Below the pieces are notes generated by a model. That model ran no database searches and had not been told where the DNA came from. It was given only the letters and a program-made list of their open reading frames with translations. A program made the translations under genes and the position numbers. A DNA stretch of 16,551 bases from Bacteroidales bacterium (GTDB taxonomy: Bacteria; Bacteroidota; Bacteroidia; Bacteroidales; UBA932), in NCBI GenBank assembly GCA_017538685.1, contig JAFYIK010000272.1:1-16551 (forward strand), written 5' to 3'. Positions 6,491-15,098 of the stretch are shown here, piece after piece. Each line of letters begins with the position of its first letter. The stretch's first letter is position 1.

Positions 6491-9409
6491 ATGAAGCAAA
6501 TCCTATTGAAAATTATTCTGGTCACCGCGATGCTAGCCGGCGTCCTTCCGCTGGGAGCACAGCAGAGCGGCCGGCCGCTCAGCGGACGTGTCACGGACGA
6601 ATCCGGCGAGCCACTCATCGGAGTAGTCGTCACCATCAAAGGTGGCAGCGCTTCCGAGGGCGAAATCACGGACATAGACGGAAACTTCCGTTACGCGAAC
6701 CTCGCGCCCGAATCAGTCCTCATTTTCCAATGCCTGGGATACACCCGTAAAGAGGTGAAGACCGGCCTCCTCGACCATATAGAGGTGGTGATGGCGGAAA
6801 GCAGCGAGATGCTGGAAGACGTCGTCGTGATCGGCTACGGCACCCTGGAAAAACGTGAATTGACATCTTCGGTCACATCCATCAAGACGAAGGATTTCGC
6901 CGCCGGGAACGTCGCATCCCCGATTCAGGCCATAGTCGGCAAGGTTACCGGCCTCGACGTGTATTCCAGCGCGGGCAACGATCCGAACAGCAGCGTCACA
7001 CTCCAGCTTCGCGGTGTGAACTCGCTGCTTGCGGACCAGGGCCCGCTCGTGGTCATTGACGGCGTACCGGGCGGTAACATCAACATCCTGCAAAAGGAAG
7101 ATATAGTCTCCATCGACGTGCTGAAAGACGCTTCTGCCGGAGCAATCTACGGAACTCGCGCTTCCGGAGGTGTCGTCCTGGTCACCACGCGTATGGGCCA
7201 GGAAGGAAAGGTGAACGCCACCTTCACTTCCGAATTCACCACCGAGACGATACTCAACAAAGCCGATATGCTCACGTCCGACCAGTGGCGCGAACTCGGC
7301 AAGGAGGATCTGGGCGCGGACACCGACTGGTTCGATGCGATCACCCGCACTCCGTTCACCCAGCGCCAGATGCTTTCCCTCAGCGGCGGCACCAAAAACT
7401 TCTCCAGCTATGCTTCGTTCTACTATAAGACGGCGCAGGGAATGGCAATAGGTTCCGATCGCCAGGAGGTGGGAGGACGTTTCAACTTCTCATACAAAAC
7501 TCTCGGAGACCGCTTGGAATTCATCGGGCGCGTGAACTATGTGAATATACGCTCCAATTTCACAGATGACGGCATCTTCCGCGCTGCACTTACCCTCAAC
7601 CCGACCATCCCCATCTACAACCCCAACGATGAGTCGGGCTACAACATCCTCACCGGCAACGACGAATACAACCCGGTTGCGAACGTGATGCTTAAGGAAG
7701 ACTCGGCCCAGAACGACCGCCTTCAAGCCACCATATCGGCTAAAGTCTATATCGCGAAAGGACTCACGACTATGCTCACAGCTGGCGCAATCCAGAATTT
7801 CGACAGCGCAGCCTACTGGGAATCAGCCCTACACCGCTCAAGCCGCGACAACAACCGCGACGGCTACGCCAGCCAGAGTTGGAAACGCTATACAGGGACA
7901 AACATTGAGTGGGTCACCAACTACAACCTCTTGAAGGATAAGCATTCACTTAAGGCGGTGGCGGGATATTCTTTCCAACAGACCGGAGCCAAACTCCAGT
8001 TCTCCGGCAACAACGCCGATTTCCCCAATGACGGATCCAAGTACTACATAATGGGCTACGGAACCTACCTGACGGACGGTCGCGCCGGAATCAGTTCCTA
8101 TAAATCACCGCGCGAGCGTCTGATTGCCGTGTTTGCCCGCGTCAACTATTCCTATGACGACCGCTATCTGGTGTCGGCATCGCTGCGCCACGAAGGATCA
8201 TCCAAATTCGGCGACAACAACAAATGGGGCAACTTCCCCGCATTCTCGGCTGCCTGGCGTATATCTCAGGAATCATTTATGCGCGACGTGCAGTGGATCA
8301 ACGACCTTCGCTTGAGGGCTGGCGTCGGAACCACCGGCAACCAAGGCTTCGACCCGGGCGTCACCACCCGTATGTACAAGCCAGACACCGACCCGTATCT
8401 TGTGGACGGCCGCTGGATGACGGTCTACGGTCTTTCTAAGAACGTCAACTACGACCTGCAATGGGAAACGAAGACGGAATACAACATCGGTCTGGACTGG
8501 GATCTGTTCGACCATCGCTTCAGCGGAAAGATCGACGTCTATCGCCGCTTCGTGGACAAACTGATCTACGACATAGACGTGGCCCAGCCGCCAGCAGTGT
8601 ATCCAAACACCACCATGAACGTAGGAAGTATGCGAAACGACGGTATTGAGTTCGAGTTCACGGGGGTGCCCGTCCGCACCGGCGGTCTGACCTGGACCTC
8701 GACCATACGCGGTTCGCACAACATCACCACCCTCGGCTCACTGTGGCAGGAAGGAATCTTCTACGACACCGTGTCCTTCCCGTCCCCGGGCAGTCCCGGC
8801 ACCGCCGTGCGTCTTGAACCCAAGCAGCGGGTAGGGCAGTTCTTTGTGTGGAAGTACGCCGGAATCGACGAAGACGGCAACTGGCTCCTCTACGACAAAG
8901 ACAACAACATAATCCCCGCTACGGACAAGACCATTGACGACAAGCGCTACACCGGCAACGCCATCCCGGATCTGGTACTCTCCTGGGATAATTCGATTAC
9001 TTGGAAGAACCTGGATTTCAACATCTTCTTCCGCTCGTGGATAGGCAACGACGTTTTCAATATGACGGAGATGTACTACGGACTTCCGAACTCCATCAAT
9101 AAAAACGTCCTGAAGACCGCCTATACCCGCAACGCGCATATAGTCGGTGAGAAAGAGCTCTGCGACTATTTCATCGAGGACGGCTCGTTCCTCAAACTGG
9201 ACGCCGTCTCCGTCGGTTACACTATTCCCCTGGGCAAGGCTGTCAGAAGCATAAGGCTCTCCCTTGCCGGACGCAATCTTCTCTGCCTGACGAAATACCA
9301 CGGACTGGATCCGGAGGTGAACACCACTGGACTTACCCCCGGTTTCGAAGGACTCTATCTTTATCCGAAAACCCGCGTCTTCACCTTTGGCGTACAAGTA
9401 GACTTCTGA
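6491..9409 (+). CDS. susC: SusC-family TonB-dependent outer-membrane transporter
   Basis: The 972-residue protein imports oligosaccharides across the outer membrane using TonB energy. A signal peptide ends near Ala23 (LPLGAQ). A carboxypeptidase-regulatory-like beta domain follows (about 29-105: SGRVTDESGEPLIGVVVTIK), then a TonB box near 110-117 (VVVIGYG), the plug (about 118-235), with the SusC signatures LRGVNSL, PLVVIDGVPGG and DVLKDASAGAIYGTRASGGV, and a barrel to the C-terminal strand FTFGVQVDF ending in Phe. There is no N-terminal STN extension, so it is not a sensor-type transporter of the ECF sigma/anti-sigma kind. Length is slightly below the usual 1,000 or so. The stop TGA is one base before the SusD ATG. 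It is divergent from the GH89 operon, so the cargo is probably an alpha-GlcNAc-containing glycan (inference). The symbol is a family name; this is a homologue, not starch SusC. Confidence 0.96.
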   Translation: MKQILLKIILVTAMLAGVLPLGAQQSGRPLSGRVTDESGEPLIGVVVTIKGGSASEGEITDIDGNFRYANLAPESVLIFQCLGYTRKEVKTGLLDHIEVVMAESSEMLEDVVVIGYGTLEKRELTSSVTSIKTKDFAAGNVASPIQAIVGKVTGLDVYSSAGNDPNSSVTLQLRGVNSLLADQGPLVVIDGVPGGNINILQKEDIVSIDVLKDASAGAIYGTRASGGVVLVTTRMGQEGKVNATFTSEFTTETILNKADMLTSDQWRELGKEDLGADTDWFDAITRTPFTQRQMLSLSGGTKNFSSYASFYYKTAQGMAIGSDRQEVGGRFNFSYKTLGDRLEFIGRVNYVNIRSNFTDDGIFRAALTLNPTIPIYNPNDESGYNILTGNDEYNPVANVMLKEDSAQNDRLQATISAKVYIAKGLTTMLTAGAIQNFDSAAYWESALHRSSRDNNRDGYASQSWKRYTGTNIEWVTNYNLLKDKHSLKAVAGYSFQQTGAKLQFSGNNADFPNDGSKYYIMGYGTYLTDGRAGISSYKSPRERLIAVFARVNYSYDDRYLVSASLRHEGSSKFGDNNKWGNFPAFSAAWRISQESFMRDVQWINDLRLRAGVGTTGNQGFDPGVTTRMYKPDTDPYLVDGRWMTVYGLSKNVNYDLQWETKTEYNIGLDWDLFDHRFSGKIDVYRRFVDKLIYDIDVAQPPAVYPNTTMNVGSMRNDGIEFEFTGVPVRTGGLTWTSTIRGSHNITTLGSLWQEGIFYDTVSFPSPGSPGTAVRLEPKQRVGQFFVWKYAGIDEDGNWLLYDKDNNIIPATDKTIDDKRYTGNAIPDLVLSWDNSITWKNLDFNIFFRSWIGNDVFNMTEMYYGLPNSINKNVLKTAYTRNAHIVGEKELCDYFIEDGSFLKLDAVSVGYTIPLGKAVRSIRLSLAGRNLLCLTKYHGLDPEVNTTGLTPGFEGLYLYPKTRVFTFGVQVDF

Positions 9410-9410
9410 T

Positions 9411-11075
9411 ATGAAAAAGATAATTAGACTGATTGCATTGACACTGTCCCTGGCTGCCGCCAGCGCGTGTTTCAACCTGGATGAAGAGTGGTATTCGGAA
9501 GTCACTCCGGACACCTATTTCCAGAGCAAGGAAGACATCTATAGCGTTCTTTACCGCCCGTTTACTCACGCCTTCTGGTATGAAGGCATAGACCGCTGGT
9601 ATCTTCAGGAGTACACCGCAGACCAGATGGTTCAGCCTCAGAGAGGAAACGACTGGTACGACGGAGGTTTGTATTTCCGTATGCATTACCATACCTGGAC
9701 CGAAGATGACAACACGATCTGGCAGACCTGGAGAGGCACTGGTATGGGCATCTCGCTGACCACCGAATGTCAGCGCGACCTGCAGGCCCTGGACTATACG
9801 AAATTCGGCCTGACCGAGGCTGACAAAGTTTTCCATCAGAACCAACTGAACACGCTGATCGCGTATTTCTACCTCAGGGCCCTGGACTATTTCGGTCCGT
9901 TCCCGATTATGGAAGATCCCCTGAAGGAGATTGAGTACCGCAGCACGGACAGGAAAGTATACGCGAAAGTGGAAAGCATGCTGCACGATGCCCTCGAGAC
10001 TACTCCTATGGCCACTGAAGACGATTCGAAGATGATAGGTATGAGCCGGGGAACCGCCGCAACCCTCCTCGCCCGCCTCTACTTCAACGCCGAGGCTTAC
10101 ATAGGCGAAGACCACTACGATGACTGCGCCGAACTTTGCCAGGATATAATCGACGGCGTGTATGGTTATTATAAGTTGGGAGACAGCTGGAAAGACACTC
10201 GCAGCCTGACCAATAAAGACTCCAAGGCCGTTATCTGGGCGCATCCGTCGCAGATGAACTACATCGAAAACAACTGGTGGTTCAAGTACACACACCACAA
10301 AAATATGGTCTCCTGGTTCGGCGTAGACAATGTCAATGCCTACAACGGCCACGGCCTCACTCCGTCACTCAAGCCGGATGGGACACCTTACACCGGCTGG
10401 CATCTCGGAAGCACCTACTCCAAATTCAACGACAGTGATCTCCGTAAGCGCCAGTACCACTACAATGGCGGCACCGACTACGAAGGAATGTTCCTCGTGG
10501 GCGCGCAGGAAACGGACGACCATTCTCCCATCAGGGGTAACAAGGAATATAATGGCAAACCGCTGGTGTTCGTGGATTACATTGCCCGAATGAGCGAAAA
10601 GACGGACGCACAGTCAGCTTCAGACCTGCGTTCAACTATGGAGGACGGCGAGGAAAACAGTTGCATCCGCCCTGTGCCAATCCCCATCGCAAGCGAGAAT
10701 AAATACCGTTGGGCATCCTATATGGTAGTGCTTCGCCTTGAAGAGGTCTACTATATGCTAGCCGAGTGCAAGATGCGCGCGGGAGATCTCGAAGGTGCGG
10801 CGAATCTTATCAACCAGGTACGCAGCAGGGCGTTCGCCGGCGGCGCGGACCCGGATCCTGTCACCAAGACCAATCTGGACAAGTGGCGTATGCTGGATGA
10901 GTGGGGTATCGAGTTCCTCTGCGAAGGCAGACGCCGTACGGACCTGATTCGCTGGGGCGTGTTCACCACCGAATCGTGGTGGGATCACACCCCCTCCGAC
11001 CCGTCCCGCAACCGCTTCCCGGTGCCTACGCGTGCGATATCAGGAAACAACAATTTGCAACTTCCTCCTCAGTAA
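9411..11075 (+). CDS. susD: SusD/RagB-family surface glycan-binding lipoprotein
   Basis: The 554-residue lipoprotein (MKKIIRLIAL start, lipobox ASAC with Cys20) has acidic residues soon after the cysteine (CFNLDEEW), which fits export to the cell surface. Family marks are the helical TPR-like segment with FYLRALDYFGPFPI (about 153-166), ATLLARLYF, and the C-terminal EVYYMLAECKMRAG, LINQVRSRAF and EFLCEGRRRTDLIRWGVF (about 501-518) typical of the SusD/RagB domain. It caps the SusC barrel and binds the glycan. ATG follows the SusC stop by one base, and its own stop TAA overlaps the next gene's start in TAATG, so all three genes are likely translated from one message. The exposed aromatic residues NNWWFKY and SWFGV are candidates for sugar stacking but are not assigned. 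The symbol is a family name. Confidence 0.95.
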   Translation: MKKIIRLIALTLSLAAASACFNLDEEWYSEVTPDTYFQSKEDIYSVLYRPFTHAFWYEGIDRWYLQEYTADQMVQPQRGNDWYDGGLYFRMHYHTWTEDDNTIWQTWRGTGMGISLTTECQRDLQALDYTKFGLTEADKVFHQNQLNTLIAYFYLRALDYFGPFPIMEDPLKEIEYRSTDRKVYAKVESMLHDALETTPMATEDDSKMIGMSRGTAATLLARLYFNAEAYIGEDHYDDCAELCQDIIDGVYGYYKLGDSWKDTRSLTNKDSKAVIWAHPSQMNYIENNWWFKYTHHKNMVSWFGVDNVNAYNGHGLTPSLKPDGTPYTGWHLGSTYSKFNDSDLRKRQYHYNGGTDYEGMFLVGAQETDDHSPIRGNKEYNGKPLVFVDYIARMSEKTDAQSASDLRSTMEDGEENSCIRPVPIPIASENKYRWASYMVVLRLEEVYYMLAECKMRAGDLEGAANLINQVRSRAFAGGADPDPVTKTNLDKWRMLDEWGIEFLCEGRRRTDLIRWGVFTTESWWDHTPSDPSRNRFPVPTRAISGNNNLQLPPQ

Positions 11076-12988
11076 TGATGCGTTTCTGGCCGGTCCTCCT
11101 GTGTTTTCTCCTCTCCGCCTGCGGCCCTGAGGAACAGATTAGTTATAAGATGACGATTAGTCCGGACGAACTGTCCTTCCCGGTTGAAGGCGGTTCGACC
11201 ACCGTGACACTTTCGTCCGATATGAGCTGGAAAGCCAGATGCGACGCGGACTGGATAACCTGCGAGCCGGCAAAGGGTCTGAAGGGCAAGACCGAAGTGA
11301 CGGTGACTGTCGGACAGAACTTTGACGCCGCACGGATGGAGAAAGTAATCTTCGCTTCTCCGAACGATATTGCCACGGCCACGCTCAAGATTACGCAGGA
11401 TAAGCGCGAAGGCGCAATCGACGCGGCCGATTTGCCGGACAAGGTTGGGATGACCATAAAAGGATTGGTCGTGTGCGGTGGTCTGCCGGTAGCAGGAGTG
11501 ACCGTTTCCGACGGGGTCGAAGCAGCGCAAACGGATTCGGACGGATGTTTCTGGCTGCCGTCAAAGAAGAAGCTTGGTTATGTCTTCATCTCGGTGCCCG
11601 GAGGTTATAAAACTCCCCGCGACGGAGCATATCCCATATTTTGGCAAGCTACCACGGCAGGTGCAGATGAGGTGGAGGCGCATAAATTCACACTGGAGGC
11701 TGAAGATCAGAGCAAGGTGAGACTCATCGCAGCGGCCGACCTGCATCTTGCCGACCGCTACTCCAGCCAGGACCTCCGAACCTACAAAGCGGACTATCTG
11801 TCACGTCTCGAAACAGAAGCTGCAGGCGACGGCACTACATACGGCATCGTGCTGGGCGATATGACTTGGGACATCTTCTGGGACACCTATGACCTTGCGC
11901 GATACCGCCGGGAGCACCACGATCTCCCGCTGCCGCTCTGGCACGTGATAGGCAACCACGACTACGATATGTCCTTCGCCGACGATGCAAAGGCCGCCGG
12001 AAAATTTGAAGAGAACTTCGGACCGACTTATTATTCGTTCAACTTGGGAAAGGCACATTTCGTCGTGCTGGACAATATCGTCTATATCAACGAGAACTCT
12101 TCGCGTCACCACGACACTTATGTGGACAACCAGCAAATGAGTTGGCTCAAAAAGGACCTTGCGTTTGTCGGGAAAGACACGCCGCTGTTCGTGTGTATGC
12201 ACTGCGCGATGTTCCACTCCGAGGGTATCTCGAAGAGCGGGGTTCCAAGTCTGGAAATCGCATTCGATCCGGAAGGGTGGATTGTGACCTTCCTGGACTG
12301 TTTCAAAGGTTACACTAACGTCCACGTGCTTGCCGGCGACACGCATATCAACAACTCTCTCCCGCCTGAAGCGATGCCGTCAATTGCCTCCAATATCTAC
12401 CAGCACAATATCGCCGCTGTCTGCGCTTCCTGGTGGTGGACGACCTACGAATCAGGCAACAGCATCTGCAAAGACGGCTCTGAAGGAGGATATGAAGTGT
12501 TCGACCTGAACGCTGACGGTTTGAGCTGGTACTATCAACCCCTTCATTATCCGGCGAGCAAGCAGTTCCGCAGTTATGATATGAATGTGGTGAAGAATTA
12601 TTTCGCCACATCTAACCAGGCGGCCAAGTTCCACAACGCTTATCCTTCACGGGAGATATATTCCTCCTTGGGAGAAGACATAGTCTTGATTAATGTCTGG
12701 GCGTGGGACCCGCGCTGGACGATATCTGTAACTGAAAACGGTCAGCCCCTGGAAACGGAGTTCATATATGTCGAAGATCCTCTCCACACACTTTCTTACG
12801 ATATACCGAGAGTTTTCGAAAACGGCGAACTGACATCCAGTTTCAAAACCACACCTACCCACCATATGGTCAAGGTTAAAACCTCCGATCCGGACACATC
12901 TCTGGAGATAACGGTCACAGACCCGTTCGGCAATGTCAGCTCCGAAACTATGACCCGTCCGAAAGCCTTCAATGTGGACATGCCGTAG
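11075..12988 (+). CDS. BACON-domain calcineurin-like metallophosphoesterase lipoprotein
   Basis: The start at ATG 11075 gives 637 residues and a clear lipoprotein signal (MMRFWPVLLCFLLSAC, Cys16). The frame is open further upstream to 10901, but that part is the SusD gene in another frame. Domains: BACON (about 25-108: TISPDELSF, WKARCDADWITCEP, LKITQD), a calcineurin N-terminal beta domain (about 125-195: IKGLVVCGGLPVAGVTVSDG), the metallophosphoesterase core, and a C-terminal beta domain (about 465-635). Metal-site motifs are D222-x-H224, G261-D262, GNHD (N294, H295, D296), H376 in VCMHCAMFH, and GDTH (421-424), where GHxH is the usual form. It probably hydrolyses a phosphate mono- or diester outside the cytoplasm; the substrate is unknown. 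TAATG coupling to SusD makes it part of the uptake operon, suggesting a phosphorylated glycan or glycolipid. Confidence 0.88.
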   Translation: MMRFWPVLLCFLLSACGPEEQISYKMTISPDELSFPVEGGSTTVTLSSDMSWKARCDADWITCEPAKGLKGKTEVTVTVGQNFDAARMEKVIFASPNDIATATLKITQDKREGAIDAADLPDKVGMTIKGLVVCGGLPVAGVTVSDGVEAAQTDSDGCFWLPSKKKLGYVFISVPGGYKTPRDGAYPIFWQATTAGADEVEAHKFTLEAEDQSKVRLIAAADLHLADRYSSQDLRTYKADYLSRLETEAAGDGTTYGIVLGDMTWDIFWDTYDLARYRREHHDLPLPLWHVIGNHDYDMSFADDAKAAGKFEENFGPTYYSFNLGKAHFVVLDNIVYINENSSRHHDTYVDNQQMSWLKKDLAFVGKDTPLFVCMHCAMFHSEGISKSGVPSLEIAFDPEGWIVTFLDCFKGYTNVHVLAGDTHINNSLPPEAMPSIASNIYQHNIAAVCASWWWTTYESGNSICKDGSEGGYEVFDLNADGLSWYYQPLHYPASKQFRSYDMNVVKNYFATSNQAAKFHNAYPSREIYSSLGEDIVLINVWAWDPRWTISVTENGQPLETEFIYVEDPLHTLSYDIPRVFENGELTSSFKTTPTHHMVKVKTSDPDTSLEITVTDPFGNVSSETMTRPKAFNVDMP

Positions 12989-13019
12989 GCATCTTCCGAC
13001 CCATATTAAAAAAAGTGTG

Positions 13020-13027
13020 TATATTTG
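13020..13027 (+). promoter_or_regulatory. Bacteroidota -7 box for the spt operon
   Basis: TATATTTG matches TAnnTTTG and lies 41 bases before the ATG of the serine palmitoyltransferase, predicting a leader of about 35 bases. No clear -33 motif was found. The A-run at 13008-13014 just upstream may help. Confidence 0.62.
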
Positions 13028-13038
13028 CGGGCAATTAG

Positions 13039-13056
13039 TTAGTAAGAACGTACTAA
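13039..13056 (+). other. Small inverted repeat in the spt leader
   Basis: TTAGTA (13039-13044) and TACTAA (13051-13056) pair around six bases, inside the predicted 5' leader. It could be a weak hairpin or an operator half-site pair. It is AT-rich and short, so chance is quite possible. Confidence 0.25.
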
Positions 13057-13068
13057 AAACCTACAAAT

Positions 13069-14262
13069 ATGAAACGTCAGTTAAATGACATCTGCGCAAG
13101 GTACACAGTACCGCAGGAGGTTAAGGCAAAGGGTATCTATCCCTACTACAAGCCCATCAGCTCCGGACAAGATCCCGTTGTGACTATGGCCGACGGCCAT
13201 AAGGTCCTGATGTTCGGATCCAACTCCTATCTCGGTCTTTCCGATGACCCCAGACTCAAAGAAGCTGCAATCGCAGCCATTAAGAAATACGGCACAAGCT
13301 GCTCAGGCAGCCGTTTCCTCAACGGAACCCTCGACATCCATCAAGAGCTCGAGGAAAAGCTCGCGAAGTTCGTGGGCAAGGAAGAAGCCGTCACCTATAG
13401 CACCGGTTTCCAGGTTAACCTGGGAGTGGTGAGCTGCCTCGGATTCAAGGGCGGCTACATCCTCCTGGACGACACCGACCACGCCTGCATCATCGACGGC
13501 AGCCGCCTCGGCTGGAGCACCGTCTACAAGTTCAAGCACAACGATATGGAGGCCCTTGAGAAGAAGCTCAAGGTCTGCGAGCCGGATGCTTACAAGCTCA
13601 TCGTCATCGACGGTGTGTATTCTATGCTCGGCGACCTCGCGAAGCTCCCTGAGATCTGCGATCTCTGCGACAAGTACGGCGCATCCGTGATGATCGATGA
13701 CGCGCACGGCCTTGGAGTGTTCGGCGAGAACGGCAGCGGCACCGCCAGCCATTTCGGACTTACGGACAAGGTGGACCTCATTATGGGCACCTTCTCGAAG
13801 AGCTTCGGCTCACTCGGCGGCTTCATTGCCGGCGACCACGACGTGCTGAACTTCATCAAGCACAACAGCCGCTCGCTCATTTTCAGCGCCTCTATGACGC
13901 CGGCCGCAACCGCCGCCGCATCGAAGGCCCTGGACATTATGATCGAAGAGCCCGAGCGCCGCGAGCATCTCTGGGACACCACCCGCTATGCGTGGAAGTG
14001 CTTCCGCGAGAACGGCTTCGACATCAACCTCACCGAGTCCCCGATCATCCCTCTGATGGTGCGCGACACCATCAAGGCCCTCTCCCTCGTGGAGGAAGCC
14101 TACCGTCAGGGCGTGTTCATCACTCCGGTCATCGCGCCGGCAGTGCCCGAGAAGGACGTGCTCATCCGCTTCGCGCTGATGGCCACCCACGAGCGTTCGC
14201 ACGTGGATCAGGCGGTCGAGGTCCTCACCAAGATATTCAAGGAGTACGGCATAATCGAATAA
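13069..14262 (+). CDS. spt: Serine palmitoyltransferase
   Basis: The 397-residue PLP enzyme condenses L-serine with a long-chain acyl-CoA to 3-ketosphinganine, the first step of sphingolipid synthesis, in the cytosol at the inner membrane. It belongs to the alpha-oxoamine synthase family. The full chain agrees with the Bacteroides enzyme as I remember it: GIYPYYKPI near the start, MFGSNSYLGL, GSRFLNGTLDIH, HNDMEALEK, MGTFSKSFGSLGGF, FSASMTPAATA and ESPIIPLMVRDT. Lys244 is the Schiff-base lysine, His138 stacks on PLP, and Asp210 and His213 (IDDAHGLGVFG) hold the cofactor. Length is standard. KBL, BioF and ALA synthase share the fold but differ in the N-terminal GxYPY region and the RFLNGTLD context. 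It has its own promoter box and is followed after 4 bases by a dehydrogenase fitted for the next step. The codons are strongly biased to C/G endings, suggesting good expression. Confidence 0.92.
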   Translation: MKRQLNDICARYTVPQEVKAKGIYPYYKPISSGQDPVVTMADGHKVLMFGSNSYLGLSDDPRLKEAAIAAIKKYGTSCSGSRFLNGTLDIHQELEEKLAKFVGKEEAVTYSTGFQVNLGVVSCLGFKGGYILLDDTDHACIIDGSRLGWSTVYKFKHNDMEALEKKLKVCEPDAYKLIVIDGVYSMLGDLAKLPEICDLCDKYGASVMIDDAHGLGVFGENGSGTASHFGLTDKVDLIMGTFSKSFGSLGGFIAGDHDVLNFIKHNSRSLIFSASMTPAATAAASKALDIMIEEPERREHLWDTTRYAWKCFRENGFDINLTESPIIPLMVRDTIKALSLVEEAYRQGVFITPVIAPAVPEKDVLIRFALMATHERSHVDQAVEVLTKIFKEYGIIE

Positions 14263-14266
14263 GTCT

Positions 14267-15061
14267 ATGGTTATACTCATCACCGGCATTACATCTGGCT
14301 TCGGAAAGGCTATGGCCGAAAGGCTGGCCTCCGAAGGCCACAAGGTCTACGGCACTCACCGCAAAGCGAAGGAGTTCATCCCGGGCGTGACCTACATCAA
14401 GGCGGAATCCACCGTCCAGGAGGAGGTCGAAGCGGCGGTAAAGCAGGTCGTGGACGCGGAAGGCGTCATCGACGTTTTCATCAACAATGCCGGTATGGGC
14501 ATAGGCGGCCCGCTCGAGTTCTGCACTATCGAAGACTGCCAGCGGCAGATGGACGTGAACTTTATGGGTATGGTCCGCTACATCCGCGAGGTGGTGCCCG
14601 TTATGCGCAGGCAGGGCCACGGCCATATTATCTGCTTCAGCTCCATCGGAGGTCTGGTCGGCCTGCCGTATCAGGGGATGTACAGCGCATCCAAGTTCGC
14701 CATCGAAGGCTACTGCGAGGCTCTGCGGCTCGAGATCCGCAAGTTCGGCATCAATGTGACCACGATCGAGCCCGGCGATTTCGCGACCGCGTTCACGGCA
14801 CAGCGCAAGAGCGTGGATAATCCCGAGGTGCATAAGGTCTATCCGGGCTATGCCAACTCGCTCGCTTCGATAGAGCACGACGAGAACAGCGGCCTGAAGC
14901 CTGAGTTCCTGGCGAAGAAGATCAGCCGGATTATCAGGATGAAGCGGCCCGGATACCATTATATTATATCCACCTTCCTCCAGAAGCTTTCAGTGTTTGC
15001 GCGCACCATCCTCCCTCCGCGCTGGTTCGCCTGGGTGATGAGCGTGTACTACAAACTCTAA
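14267..15061 (+). CDS. Short-chain dehydrogenase, candidate 3-ketosphinganine reductase
   Basis: The 264-residue classical SDR has a nucleotide-binding TGITSGFG (6-13), NNAG (73-76), Asn98, catalytic Ser in FSSIGG (125/126) and Tyr139-x3-Lys143 (YSASK). The cofactor cannot be fixed by eye, but Thr30-His31-Arg32 after the second strand suggests NADPH. It starts 4 bases after the spt stop and is surely co-transcribed with it. The context argues for reduction of 3-ketosphinganine to sphinganine, the role of KDSR in eukaryotes. The C-terminal 35 residues are hydrophobic and basic-aromatic (FLQKLSVFARTILPP, WFAWVMSVYY), as for membrane association with a lipid substrate, which fits. SDR substrate calls from sequence alone are weak, so the exact reaction is an inference from the neighbourhood. 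Confidence 0.75.
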   Translation: MVILITGITSGFGKAMAERLASEGHKVYGTHRKAKEFIPGVTYIKAESTVQEEVEAAVKQVVDAEGVIDVFINNAGMGIGGPLEFCTIEDCQRQMDVNFMGMVRYIREVVPVMRRQGHGHIICFSSIGGLVGLPYQGMYSASKFAIEGYCEALRLEIRKFGINVTTIEPGDFATAFTAQRKSVDNPEVHKVYPGYANSLASIEHDENSGLKPEFLAKKISRIIRMKRPGYHYIISTFLQKLSVFARTILPPRWFAWVMSVYYKL

Positions 15062-15069
15062 TTTTTTCG

Positions 15070-15077
15070 TATCTTTG
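15070..15077 (+). promoter_or_regulatory. Bacteroidota -7 box for the MFS transporter
   Basis: TATCTTTG matches TAnnTTTG and begins 9 bases after the dehydrogenase stop. Transcription from it would start at about 15083, downstream of the ATG at 15078. That favours translation from ATG 15099. No -33 motif is obvious in the end of the preceding gene. Confidence 0.5.
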
Positions 15078-15098
15078 ATGGCTGTTAACACTGAAATT

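Noticed and set aside
6415..6675. Upstream extension of the GLUG lipoprotein to an ATG at 6675
   Set aside because: It would cover the divergent promoter and the SusC start, and would hide the clear lipoprotein signal beginning at 6414.
9381..10352. Minus-strand open frame (323 codons) opposite SusD
   Set aside because: It lies wholly over a clear SusD gene and the SusC end, has no family motifs and no promoter box or start context of its own.
10901..11074. Upstream extension of the phosphoesterase to 10901
   Set aside because: This part is the SusD C-terminus in another frame. The lipoprotein signal begins at 11075 in a TAATG overlap.
13069..14262. Reading spt as 2-amino-3-ketobutyrate CoA ligase, BioF or ALA synthase
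   Set aside because: The same fold, but the N-terminal region and the GSRFLNGTLDIH and ESPIIPLMVRDT contexts follow the Bacteroides serine palmitoyltransferase, and a reductase gene fits the next sphingolipid step.
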